Shown here: positions 1-5,731 of the stretch, one piece after another
How the letters are laid out: each line of letters starts with the position of its first letter
How positions within the stretch are numbered: the first letter of the stretch is position 1
Assembly: GCA_050260095.1 (NCBI GenBank)
Contig: JBLNBQ010000151.1
Location: 1-9,415, forward strand
From: JBLNBQ01 sp050260095
Lineage (GTDB): Bacteria; Bacillota; UBA5301; DYFA01
DNA: 9,415 bases
Direction of reading: 5' to 3'
Notes under the pieces: generated by a model
Seen by the model: only the letters and a program-made list of their open reading frames with translations
Told to the model about the DNA's origin: nothing
Database searches by the model: none
Program-made: the position numbers and the translations under genes

Positions 1-207
1 AAGCACGATCTCCGGCTCGAGTTCCTCCCCGGCTTTCTTGGCGCTCTGGAGTGTGGGGAACAACAAGAGGCGCTTCTCCTCCAGAACGCTTGTGGTGGTA
101 CGAGGCGCCTCTTCCTGCGTATTGACTGCTCTGACCTCTTTTTCCGTCTCCTCTGGGGTGGGCAAGTCGGCCAGGTTCCGTCCGCAACACCGGCAAACGG
201 TCGGCAA
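1..207 (-). CDS. Small putative zinc-binding protein, 5' part only (3' end outside window)
   Basis: An open frame on the minus strand runs off the left edge without a stop and reads as a protein, not a shadow. Near the start it has a CRCCG cluster, like one knuckle of a zinc ribbon (I see only one half), followed by a charged stretch rich in Glu, Lys, Thr and Arg. It directly follows the helicase-loader gene, whose stop is at 212-214, so it is probably the third gene of the replication operon. The start is uncertain. There is no ATG or GTG in frame. TTG at 205-207 is the first conventional codon, but the strong AGGAGGAGG (about 229-237) sits some 20 nt before it. A CTG at 220-222 has ideal spacing (5 nt) from that site and could be a rare start. 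Function is not recognised. Confidence 0.4.
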   Translation of the reverse strand, partial: MPTVCRCCGRNLADLPTPEETEKEVRAVNTQEEAPRTTTSVLEEKRLLLFPTLQSAKKAGEELEPEIVL

Positions 208-211
208 AAGA

Positions 212-1072
212 TTACCGGCCAGGCTGACCTCCTCCTTTACGCCCCAGGGTCCGCGGCCGCTCGACCTCGACCCGGTAATCTGTCGCTACAACCCGGACCA
301 TCTCCGTCCTGGCCGCGAATCTGGACCACAGGCGAGGCCCGAGAGCATCCTCCAGTTGATCCGGCCCCAGGTTGCTTGTGAACACCGTTCGCTTGCCGGT
401 CCGGTAGCGGCCGTCGATGAAGGTGAAAAACCGATCCTCAGCCCAATCCGGGAACCCCGCCAAGTCGTCGATCAGGACGAACCGCGCAATTTGGAGCTTC
501 GCCAAGATCCATTCCTCCGAGCGGCTGTCCGGGTCTGTGTTGTCCCGCCTGTTCCAGGAGGCTCGGATCTGCTGAAGTAAGTAGGGCTGCGTGATCGCCA
601 CTGCCAGGCTGCCGTACGTCCGCTCGATCTCGTTGCGGAGTGCCATGGCCAAATGGGTCTTGCCATTCCCAGGCGGCCCGAACAGCAGCAACCAATTCCC
701 GTTGGGCTGGTCGTAGTCGGCTAGGTACTCCTTGACCGCCTTCACGGCGGCTTCGGTCCCGGGTCGGTTTTCGAAGCTCTCGAATGTGGCGGAGCGGTAG
801 TGGTCTCCCACTTGGCTCCACTTGAGGAAGAGTTCCGCGGTGCGGCGGTTCTCGCGGCGCACCTGCTCCTCCTCGAATTCCTTTTGCCGGCGCTCGGCAC
901 AAACGGCGCAATCCCCTACCGGCGGCGGCGGCAAGATGAAGCGCTGGCCAGGCTTGAGCGGGTGTTCCATGTTCACACCAGCGTAGTGCGTGCCGCAGCC
1001 TTCGCAGGTCCAAGGCACTCGGTCAGTTAACCACCTCCCACTTGGAGGTTGGGCTGTCTGCACGTATGACAT
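212..1072 (-). CDS. DnaC/DnaI-like AAA+ replicative helicase loader
   Basis: A 286-residue ATPase expected to load the replicative helicase at the element's origin. The N-terminal part has a likely zinc knuckle: Cys23/Cys26 (CEGC) and Cys55/Cys58 (CAVC). A charged helix covers about 60-85, and the AAA+ core fills 95-275. In the core, Walker A is GPPGNGKT (132-139), Walker B is VLIDDL (199-204), a TSN (232-234) fits sensor 1, and RLWSR (247-251) matches the Arg-containing box of the DnaC/IstB group. The start at 1072 is chosen because AGAGGAGGG lies about 9 nt upstream and because it keeps the first CxxC pair. The open frame continues 48 codons further upstream, inside the initiator gene, without a better site. 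The gene overlaps the 3' end of the initiator by 50 bp, implying translational coupling. IstB of transposons is the main alternative, but there is no IstA-like transposase beside it. The family is clear; the helicase-loading role rests on context. Confidence 0.88.
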   Translation of the reverse strand: MSYVQTAQPPSGRWLTDRVPWTCEGCGTHYAGVNMEHPLKPGQRFILPPPPVGDCAVCAERRQKEFEEEQVRRENRRTAELFLKWSQVGDHYRSATFESFENRPGTEAAVKAVKEYLADYDQPNGNWLLLFGPPGNGKTHLAMALRNEIERTYGSLAVAITQPYLLQQIRASWNRRDNTDPDSRSEEWILAKLQIARFVLIDDLAGFPDWAEDRFFTFIDGRYRTGKRTVFTSNLGPDQLEDALGPRLWSRFAARTEMVRVVATDYRVEVERPRTLGRKGGGQPGR

Positions 1073-2030
1073 CGAACTTTTTCCCTCCTCTGGGCTTATC
1101 CAGTCCCTTTCCGGCGTGCGCTTTCGCACGTTCGAACTCCTCCGCATCGGCCATCGTTCGGACCCCCGCGGCCAGCATGTTTCCAACCAGGTAGGCGGCC
1201 CAGGAGAGCGGGTCACGTCGCCTCTCTATCAACCCCTGCTCGATCGCTCGAATGATCACGTCCGGGGACATGCCGGCGGCCGCGGCGTTGTCCAGAACGG
1301 TGGCTGACTCGCTCCGAGGCCATCGGCCACCGAACTTTTGCTCGTACCACTTGCGCCAAGTAAACACCGACTCGGGCGTGGTCTTCGTCGCCGGAGCCTC
1401 TTCCTGATGAAGAGCATTTTCATGGGCTTGTTCCATTGGCTTGTTACTGTTACCCACGGTAACAACCCCTTGTGTAGATTTGGAACAACCGTCGTTTCCT
1501 ACGTAAACAAGGTTGTTACCGTTTGGAACTACCTTGTTACCCTGAGTCACTACCTCGCCGCCGCCAGTCCCCCTGGCCTTACGCTCGAACACTTGAACCG
1601 CTTCCCAAGGTGCTGCCAGACGGTACAGATTGACCGCAGCTTCCTTGCTGTCTGGCTCGTGCCGGCGGATCACCTGCACGGCCCCGACCGCTTCGAGCAT
1701 TCGCACCGCCGCTATCGCACCTTTCGGCGTTAGCCCCAGGCCGGCCGCCAGACGTTTCAGGCTGGGGTATGCGAACCCAGTTTCGCCGTTCCGATGCGAG
1801 TAGAGTACCAGGTAGCAGAGCTTTGCGTTCGGCGGCCAGTTGCATCGATCTCGGACCCATCGGAGGACATCAAAGGGCTTATCGAGCGATAGCCCCTCGT
1901 CCTGTGTCACACCCTTCGCCGCCCCCCCCTTCGCTTGAGACCAGGCCCCATCCGTGGTATGATCAAGTTGAACATTCGCATGGCGCTCGCGACCCTGGCC
2001 TGGGTCCGGGCGCCGCATTTTTGTGATCAT
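1023..2030 (-). CDS. Phage-type replication initiator (winged helix + DnaD-like domain)
   Basis: A 335-residue protein proposed to bind the origin and recruit the helicase loader encoded next. Residues about 50-140 form a winged-helix domain of the HTH_36 kind, with the pattern YPSLKRLAAGLGLTPKGA followed by AVRMLEAVGAVQVI. Residues about 150-220 are a low-complexity linker with heptads of the form VVxxGNx. Residues about 224-300 match the DnaD/DnaB_2 C-terminal pattern: a WYEQKFGG start, MSPDVIIRAIEQG, then LSWAAYLVGNML and a closing VRTMADAEEF. The layout resembles lambda O and Firmicutes phage initiators. The start is uncertain. ATG at 2030 follows GGGGGCG with about 4 nt spacing; ATG at 2060, or GTG at 1910 just before the winged helix, are possible. 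The frame is open back to 2165, but the early residues look non-conserved. The linker DNA carries iteron-like repeats, listed separately. Confidence 0.8.
   Translation of the reverse strand: MITKMRRPDPGQGRERHANVQLDHTTDGAWSQAKGGAAKGVTQDEGLSLDKPFDVLRWVRDRCNWPPNAKLCYLVLYSHRNGETGFAYPSLKRLAAGLGLTPKGAIAAVRMLEAVGAVQVIRRHEPDSKEAAVNLYRLAAPWEAVQVFERKARGTGGGEVVTQGNKVVPNGNNLVYVGNDGCSKSTQGVVTVGNSNKPMEQAHENALHQEEAPATKTTPESVFTWRKWYEQKFGGRWPRSESATVLDNAAAAGMSPDVIIRAIEQGLIERRRDPLSWAAYLVGNMLAAGVRTMADAEEFERAKAHAGKGLDKPRGGKKFDVIRADSPTSKWEVVN
1446..1553 (-). repeat. Iteron-like array of about 21-bp repeats inside the initiator gene (candidate origin)
   Basis: Read on the minus strand, 21-bp units begin with GTWGTT and end with GGTAACAA. 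They lie at 1533-1553, 1512-1532, 1491-1511 (diverged: GGAAACGA), 1469-1489 (first half GTTGTTCCAAA, second half degenerate) and 1446-1466. The offsets are 21, 21, 22 and 23 bp, close to two helical turns. The first three are exactly tandem and encode heptads VVTQGNK, VVPNGNN and LVYVGND; the last encodes VVTVGNS. A perfect dyad TGTTACC-CAC-GGTAACA lies at 1448-1464. The block falls between the two folded domains of the initiator, as the iterons do in lambda O and in several Gram-positive plasmid and phage rep genes. Calling it an origin is inference. Confidence 0.65.
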
Positions 2031-2453
2031 GCTGCGCCCCCAATGAGTCACAGAGGTCATTCCTAGGCGATCATCTTGGTCTCTCGTGATAGTCGGCGCC
2101 TCGCTCGCACTGCCACCAAGATCTGCATGTGCCTGGCCGCACTCCTCACGGCCAGCTCCGGCCATTCCGGTACCGGAGTCTTCGCAAGGCTATCTCACCG
2201 ATTCCCCCGAATTCGGCCCAAGGGCCTGCCCGGCCGGGGGAGAGCCGGTCTACGTCCGTCGCTGCAACGAGAGTTTTAACCCGCCCGCCTTTCGGCCCGC
2301 GGGCCACCCTTGTCAGGGTGGGGTGACATTCTTGGGGTTGACCTGTGTGCCCGGGATTTTCTCCTCACTCCTGGTTTACCAGGCGAAGGACTCCATCTAG
2401 TCCGTCAGGCCACTAGGCGCCGCCCAAAAGACGGCTTTTCATGAATTGCCCAC
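2031..2453. other. Gene-free, dyad-rich region upstream of the replication operon
   Basis: About 420 bp between the XRE gene and the initiator start, with no convincing coding frame (the open frames here look non-coding). It is dense in inverted repeats: CTCCGG/CCGGAG (2156-2178), GGCCC-AA-GGGCC (2215-2226), the palindrome GGCCCGCGGGCC (2294-2305), CCACCCT-TGTC-AGGGTGG (2304-2321) and CTGGT-TT-ACCAG (2371-2382). A 9-bp direct repeat TAGGCGCCG lies at 2414-2422 and 2455-2463. No convincing -35/-10 pair for the initiator was found on the minus strand. The region may hold the operon's promoter and leader, a structured or antisense RNA, or a second cis-acting replication or transfer site. I cannot decide which. 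Confidence 0.45.
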
Positions 2454-2678
2454 TTAGGCGCCGGTAGCGGTCATGGGGGGCTGCGCATTTCCGACAAGCT
2501 GAAACAGCTCATCTTCCGGTATCCCCAGCACCTTCGAAAGCCGCTCCTTCCATCCCGGATAAGGATGAATCTTGCCGGCTTCCAGCTGGCAAATCGTGAC
2601 CGGATGAATGCCAGTCCTACGAGCCACCTCAGCTTGGCTCCAGCCTCTCAACTGCCGCTCCTGCTCGACACGGAACAT
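2454..2678 (-). CDS. XRE/Cro-CI-type helix-turn-helix regulator
   Basis: A 74-residue DNA-binding protein that is essentially one HTH_3 domain at residues about 4-60. WSQAEVARRTGIHPVTICQLEAGK carries the typical helix 2-turn-helix 3 pattern (SQ-E-A---G-----I--lE-G), and ERLSKVLGIPEDELF is the usual closing helix pair. A short tail rich in Pro and Thr follows, and there is no separate dimerisation or sensor domain. The ATG at 2678 has an excellent site (AAGGAGGG, 6 nt spacing). It diverges from the plus-strand gene at 2793 and precedes the replication genes on its own strand, so a role as regulator of element copy number or maintenance is likely but inferred. The interrupted palindrome at 2744-2775 is the obvious candidate operator. 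No clear intrinsic terminator follows the gene. Confidence 0.88.
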   Translation of the reverse strand: MFRVEQERQLRGWSQAEVARRTGIHPVTICQLEAGKIHPYPGWKERLSKVLGIPEDELFQLVGNAQPPMTATGA

Positions 2679-2743
2679 ACAACTCCCTCCTTGCTATGCG
2701 CTTGTTTCTGACATACAATCTGGTTAGTGCTTGGTTTATAGTC

Positions 2744-2775
2744 TAATGTTACACAATCGTGTTTGTGTGTTATTA
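2744..2775. promoter_or_regulatory. 32-bp interrupted palindrome in divergent intergenic region (candidate operator)
   Basis: The arms read TAAT-N3-ACACAA, then six bases, then TTGTGT-N3-ATTA, so 10 of 13 positions per arm are symmetric. It lies in the AT-rich gap between the divergent XRE gene and the plus-strand gene at 2793. The size and half-site spacing fit a dimeric HTH repressor binding two major grooves. I could not assign promoter hexamers on either strand with confidence. Binding by the XRE protein is inference. Confidence 0.5.
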
Positions 2776-2792
2776 ACGTGCGTAAGGAGGGC

Positions 2793-3836
2793 ATGAAAGT
2801 GCGCCTACACTCCACTGAAGATGTGCGCAAAGAATTGGAACGGAGGCTGTTGGGCCTCGGGCATCAACTGCCACAGCAGGTATGGGAGCATGTCGTATCC
2901 AAGGGTTGGCCGGCTGCGGTTTTAGCGGGGCGACTGACGATGGAGCGCCTAGTGGTAGAGAGCGAGGACTTGATGAAACTTGTGGAAAGCGTCAAGCCGC
3001 ACCATCGCCCTGTGTCCATCACGCGAGAAAGTCCGCCTGATCATGCTTCCCGAGCTCTGGCTGAGATCGTGGCCGCAGAAGCAGCCAAGGACCCCTACGT
3101 TGTGGCCGTCCGCGAGATATTCACCTACTATGACAACGGCACCGACGGCAAATCGTGGGCAGAACTCAACGAGGAAGCGGCGGTGGCGGCTTACGGCCGC
3201 AGCGGCGTGGACACCCTTGCCTTCCCACGTGCCCGGCCTACCTCGGAGCAGTCCCGCACTGCGCTGGAGGCACACATCAGGCGGTGGCGTGGTGAAATGA
3301 GCACAGAAGAAGAGGAGGCATTTGTGAAGAGCCTGGGTCGCAGTGGGATCTCTGATGCCGACGCCTTCGTGGATTGTCTCGAGTGTCTCGTCGATGTGCT
3401 CGTAGACCGCTATGGCTGGAACCCGTTGGAGGCGCAGGATTTCATCATAAAGGGAATCACACCTCGAATGCCGATCGCCCGAGTCCGGTACCAGGAGAAC
3501 CGGCCGATCCCGGCCACCAACCGCATAATCCTCGAAGTCAACCCCAGATTGAGCCCGCGGGACGTGATGGACCTTTACGCCAAGGTGCGTAGGGAGATTA
3601 TCGGGGAAGATGCACGCTACCGGCCTATTGACGAGAAGGGCGCCCACCTGGCCGTCTTCGCCGATCGCTGCAACGATGGTCGCACCTGGGAAGAGGCCCT
3701 GAAGGCTTGGAATACGGAGCACCCTGACCAGACGTATGCCGAGACCCGCTCATTCACCAGAGACTGCCGAGAGTCATACCAGCGGGTGACCGGACAGCCT
3801 CTCTCATGGAAGAACGGTGGCCGCTCCAAGTCATAG
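2793..3836 (+). CDS. Unrecognised 347-residue soluble protein
   Basis: A long, well-supported gene of unknown function with no signal peptide or membrane segment. The N-terminal 90 residues look helical and charged. A Glu-rich stretch (STEEEEAF) lies mid-protein. The C-terminal third contains VNPRLSPRDVMDLYAKVRREI, then a segment of the form TWEEALKAWNTEHPDQTYAE and FTRDCRESYQRVTGQPLSW. The trailing Trp/Asn/Pro/Tyr pattern resembles the ends of helical domains in several uncharacterised Firmicutes mobile-element proteins, but I cannot name a family. Start choice: AAGGAGG (2784-2790) is only 2 nt from ATG 2793 but 8 nt from the in-frame GTG at 2799, so translation may really begin at 2799. An ATG at 2763 is less likely because it lies upstream of the ribosome site. 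The gene diverges from the XRE regulator, probably shares its control, and ends at a strong terminator, so it looks monocistronic. Confidence 0.8.
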   Translation: MKVRLHSTEDVRKELERRLLGLGHQLPQQVWEHVVSKGWPAAVLAGRLTMERLVVESEDLMKLVESVKPHHRPVSITRESPPDHASRALAEIVAAEAAKDPYVVAVREIFTYYDNGTDGKSWAELNEEAAVAAYGRSGVDTLAFPRARPTSEQSRTALEAHIRRWRGEMSTEEEEAFVKSLGRSGISDADAFVDCLECLVDVLVDRYGWNPLEAQDFIIKGITPRMPIARVRYQENRPIPATNRIILEVNPRLSPRDVMDLYAKVRREIIGEDARYRPIDEKGAHLAVFADRCNDGRTWEEALKAWNTEHPDQTYAETRSFTRDCRESYQRVTGQPLSWKNGGRSKS

Positions 3837-3838
3837 CG

Positions 3839-3890
3839 AAGCCCCCGGCCCATATTCCCCGGAAGGCGGGGTTTGGGTCGGGGGCTTTAT
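3839..3890 (+). terminator. Strong intrinsic terminator of the 2793-3836 gene
   Basis: A 14-bp stem pairs AAGCCCCCGGCCCA (3839-3852) with TGGGTCGGGGGCTT (3874-3887), with one G-U pair, capped by an inner CCCCG/CGGGG hairpin. It starts three bases after the TAG stop and ends in TTTAT, so it acts on plus-strand transcription. Confidence 0.85.
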
Positions 3891-3972
3891 TCCACACGCA
3901 AATATTAGACGATTGCAATTATACTGGTCGCACGACACAATGGCCATGAGAGACTTACTCGGGGGTGACGGT

Positions 3973-4500
3973 TTGAGAAACTATGCTCTCTGGTTTTCGG
4001 TGATTCTCCTGGCGCTGTCGCTGACCGGATGCGGTACTGAATCGGGCAAACCTGCATCAGTTCCCCAACTCGACGCCGCGAAGGCCGAACTTCTGGCAGC
4101 TACACAGCGCGTCGTTGAGTTCAAGGTTGAACCGGCGGAACAGTCGGCAAGAGTCGGTCAGATGGTGCAGTTCGCCTTGAAAGTCAAGAACAAGAGCACA
4201 CAGCCGATCGAAGGAATCAAATTCTATGCGGGTGGCCCGTGGATTTACCTAAGTGACCGGACAGTGAAGCCGTCCGGACAAGTGGAGGACGGGTTCCTCC
4301 AAACGACCATCAAATCCGACGCCACGATTGCACCCGGTCAGACCACTACCTTCACTGTCACCGGTGTCGTTAGTGACCTCATTCAAATCAAGACCGACGG
4401 ACACGAGTTTACGTTCACGCCGACCGTTACCTTGGACGAGAAGAAGATCGTTGGTGCCGATCTGTTGAGGGTGAAGGTGTACGTTCTCCCGGCAAAGTGA
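3973..4500 (+). CDS. Small secreted lipoprotein with an Ig-like beta domain
   Basis: A 175-residue protein carrying a type II (lipoprotein) signal: Met-Arg-Asn start, hydrophobic run YALWFSVILLALS, then lipobox LTGC. Cys should be lipidated and anchor it to the outer face of the membrane. After a short linker, a beta-sandwich-like domain follows: VEFKVEP, a FALKVKNKSTQPIEGIKF strand pair, then APGQTTTFTV. This is the style of CARDB/DUF11-type extracellular Ig-like folds. The TTG at 3973 is chosen because GGGGGTGA (3961-3968) is a near-perfect ribosome site about 4 nt upstream. The upstream ATG codons (3940, 3946) lack a site and would spoil the signal peptide N-region. A weak -10-like TATACT lies at 3920-3925 without a clear -35 box. 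The gene is isolated between a terminator and a convergent gene. Role unknown; a surface adhesion or exclusion function would be speculation. Confidence 0.75.
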   Translation: MRNYALWFSVILLALSLTGCGTESGKPASVPQLDAAKAELLAATQRVVEFKVEPAEQSARVGQMVQFALKVKNKSTQPIEGIKFYAGGPWIYLSDRTVKPSGQVEDGFLQTTIKSDATIAPGQTTTFTVTGVVSDLIQIKTDGHEFTFTPTVTLDEKKIVGADLLRVKVYVLPAK

Positions 4501-4998
4501 TTGTTAAACGACAGTGACACTCGGTGTACCGTACCGGTGTCACCTGTCGCCTTATGACGTGTTTACCCCGCCTCAGCTGTAGGCTCCGCCCGTCCAACCA
4601 GGTCAGGCCTCCGTCCGTGCTGACGAACAGGGACGCATATATGGCTGCCGCCGGCGGGTCCTTCGCCGGGTCCAGCCGGCCGGCGGTCGGGTCTGCACCC
4701 GGGGCATACTCCTCGTAACAGCACAGGAACTCATTGCCCTCGTCGGCCTCTGGCACCTCACAGGCGCTGTGCAGTTGCTCCATCAGGAAGGCGCCCCAGG
4801 CGAGGAAGTCCAGGGCGTGCATCGGGAAGGCCACCACGGTTCCCTTCTCGGAGTCGTCCCATGAGATCATGCTCGCCTGGTCGTCCGGCAGCCAGGCCTT
4901 ATGTAGACCCGAAGGTGGTCGATCAGCTCGTCAATGGGCACTCTCACCCCGGCGAAGATCACCGCCGGCGCAAACTGGTATTCAAGCGGCTGGGGCAT
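4427..4998 (-). pseudogene. Frameshifted gene of unknown function
   Basis: A gene begins with ATG at 4998 behind an excellent site (GGAGGG, 7 nt spacing) and reads MPQPLEYQFAPAVIF...ELIDHLRVY, then hits TGA at 4867-4869. After LRVY (about 4903) the original frame turns to rare codons (ATA, AGG, CGA). The -1 frame reads HKAWLPDDQASMISWDDSEKG and continues with GC-ending codons for over 100 residues (GTVVAFPMHALDFLAWGAF, then STDGGLTWLDG). This points to a single-base deletion in nature or in the sequence. The tail past about 4565 runs antisense into the lipoprotein gene with rare codons, so the true end was probably near 4563 and a second shift is possible. The alternative is two coupled ORFs: the TGA overlaps an ATG at 4868-4870. 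Family not recognised; the leader carries the shared GACAGC motif. Confidence 0.6.
4509..4549. terminator. Long hairpin between convergent genes (possible bidirectional terminator)
   Basis: CGACAG-TGACACTCGG (4509-4524) pairs with CCGGTGTCACCTGTCG (4534-4549) with one bulge on each side and a 9-nt loop. It lies just after the lipoprotein stop and where the convergent minus-strand gene should end. Neither side has a real T-tract (TTTAACAA on the minus side), so efficient termination is doubtful. Confidence 0.4.
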
Positions 4999-5035
4999 CT
5001 GGCGTCCCTCCGTTCCTGCGAACCTGGTTTCGTGG

Positions 5036-5058
5036 TGACTTCAGCAGTACTGAAGTCA
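5036..5058. promoter_or_regulatory. Perfect 9-bp-arm dyad upstream of the frameshifted gene
   Basis: TGACTTCAG (5036-5044), five bases, CTGAAGTCA (5050-5058). It lies 38-60 bases before the ATG at 4998 and just downstream of the shared leader motif, so it would be in the 5' leader or at the promoter. No T-run follows on the minus strand, so a protein operator or RNA hairpin is more likely than a terminator. Confidence 0.45.
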
Positions 5059-5070
5059 TGGCCCAGGGCT

Positions 5071-5111
5071 GCTTTGCTGTCATACCATCATGCTGTTCGA
5101 CTGTCTTGTCG
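5071..5111 (-). promoter_or_regulatory. Shared leader motif, copy A (before frameshifted gene)
   Basis: On the minus strand GGTATGACAGCAAAGC lies within 5071-5088 and a weaker copy, CAAGACAGTCGAAC, within about 5096-5110. Both are oriented toward the gene starting at 4998. The main copy differs from the consensus GGTAWGACAGCAAAC by one base. Confidence 0.5.
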
Positions 5112-5128
5112 TCTTGGAACCACTTAGA

Positions 5129-5719
5129 TCAAATGTCGTCTGGATATTTCGCTCGATCCCGGTCTGCATGGTGTTCCAATTCAACGAACGGCATCTCGGA
5201 TGTGGTGCGGAAGCCGTATTCCTTCTGATACTTGGCCCCCAAGGGTCCGCGGTACGTGAGATGGATTGTACCGCTCACGTCCTGCTCCTCTGGGTTCCAT
5301 GCGAACGAGAATGTACACCCACGGCCAGGGGGGACATACTCAAACCATGTTGGCTCAACCGGTAACGGTTGGCCAGAACAATCAACGACATCGACCGTCA
5401 CATGAGAAGCCACACCGGCACCTTCGTTGGTCAGGACTGCCGTAGCGCCCTTTCCCGATGTTTTTATGAGATTCCCGTACCCATCTGCAACCTCGTCGTA
5501 TGCCTTGTCCAGCTTCGCGACAAAGAGTTGTGGCGCTGTTTCGATGTGTTTCATCCGAATGGACCGCCTGATGTTCGCCTGTTCCCGTTTCCCTGACCAC
5601 AATGCCACCACAACTGCCCCAAACGTAGCGATCGCACTAATCACTTGACCGATCGCTCCAAAGGCCGTCCAGAATTCCAGGTCTATCACTCCCCTGCTGA
5701 TGGCGACGCGATCGGGCAC
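5129..5719 (-). CDS. Membrane-anchored protein with C-terminal beta domain, function unknown
   Basis: A 196-residue protein with one strong transmembrane segment near the N-terminus (about residues 17-42: FWTAFGAIGQVISAIATFG followed by AVVVALW). A basic SGKREQANIRRSIRMKH flank follows, which suggests the bulk of the protein is cytoplasmic. A helical stretch runs to about 80, then a beta-rich domain (ATAVLTNEGAGVASHVTVDV, VPPGRGCTFSFAW, GTIHLTYRG) of Ig-like appearance. Similar small one-helix proteins with a beta domain occur widely as uncharacterised genes in bacterial accessory regions. The GTG at 5719 is taken as start, 12 bp after the upstream gene's stop. A clear ribosome site is missing, so expression is probably coupled to that gene. 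An internal GTG at 5689 also lacks good spacing. No enzymatic motif seen. Confidence 0.7.
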   Translation of the reverse strand: MPDRVAISRGVIDLEFWTAFGAIGQVISAIATFGAVVVALWSGKREQANIRRSIRMKHIETAPQLFVAKLDKAYDEVADGYGNLIKTSGKGATAVLTNEGAGVASHVTVDVVDCSGQPLPVEPTWFEYVPPGRGCTFSFAWNPEEQDVSGTIHLTYRGPLGAKYQKEYGFRTTSEMPFVELEHHADRDRAKYPDDI

Positions 5720-5731
5720 CCGCTGACCAGA

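Noticed and set aside
38..580. Plus-strand open frame of 180 codons opposite the loader gene.
   Set aside because: It lies antisense to the clearly recognisable AAA+ gene and has low-complexity, Arg/Pro-rich composition typical of a shadow frame in GC-rich DNA.
1441..1553. Short regular repeats considered as a CRISPR array.
   Set aside because: Units are diverged, tandem without spacers, and in frame within a coding sequence; no cas genes are present.
2297..2312. Minus-strand AAGGGTGGCCCGCGGG resembles the T-box core (GGGTGGNACCGCG).
   Set aside because: The invariant A is missing, no specifier stem or terminator/antiterminator pair was found, and no aminoacyl-tRNA-related gene follows. The match is explained by overlapping GC-rich dyads.
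2410..2463. Direct repeat TAGGCGCCG at 2414-2422 and 2455-2463 as possible insertion target duplication or attachment sites.
   Set aside because: Only about 30 bp lies between the copies, one copy is inside the XRE stop region, and nothing insertion-like separates them.
2949..3722. Minus-strand open frame of 257 codons opposite the 2793-3836 gene.
   Set aside because: No ribosome site; the plus-strand gene has a strong one, a matching terminator and better protein-like composition.
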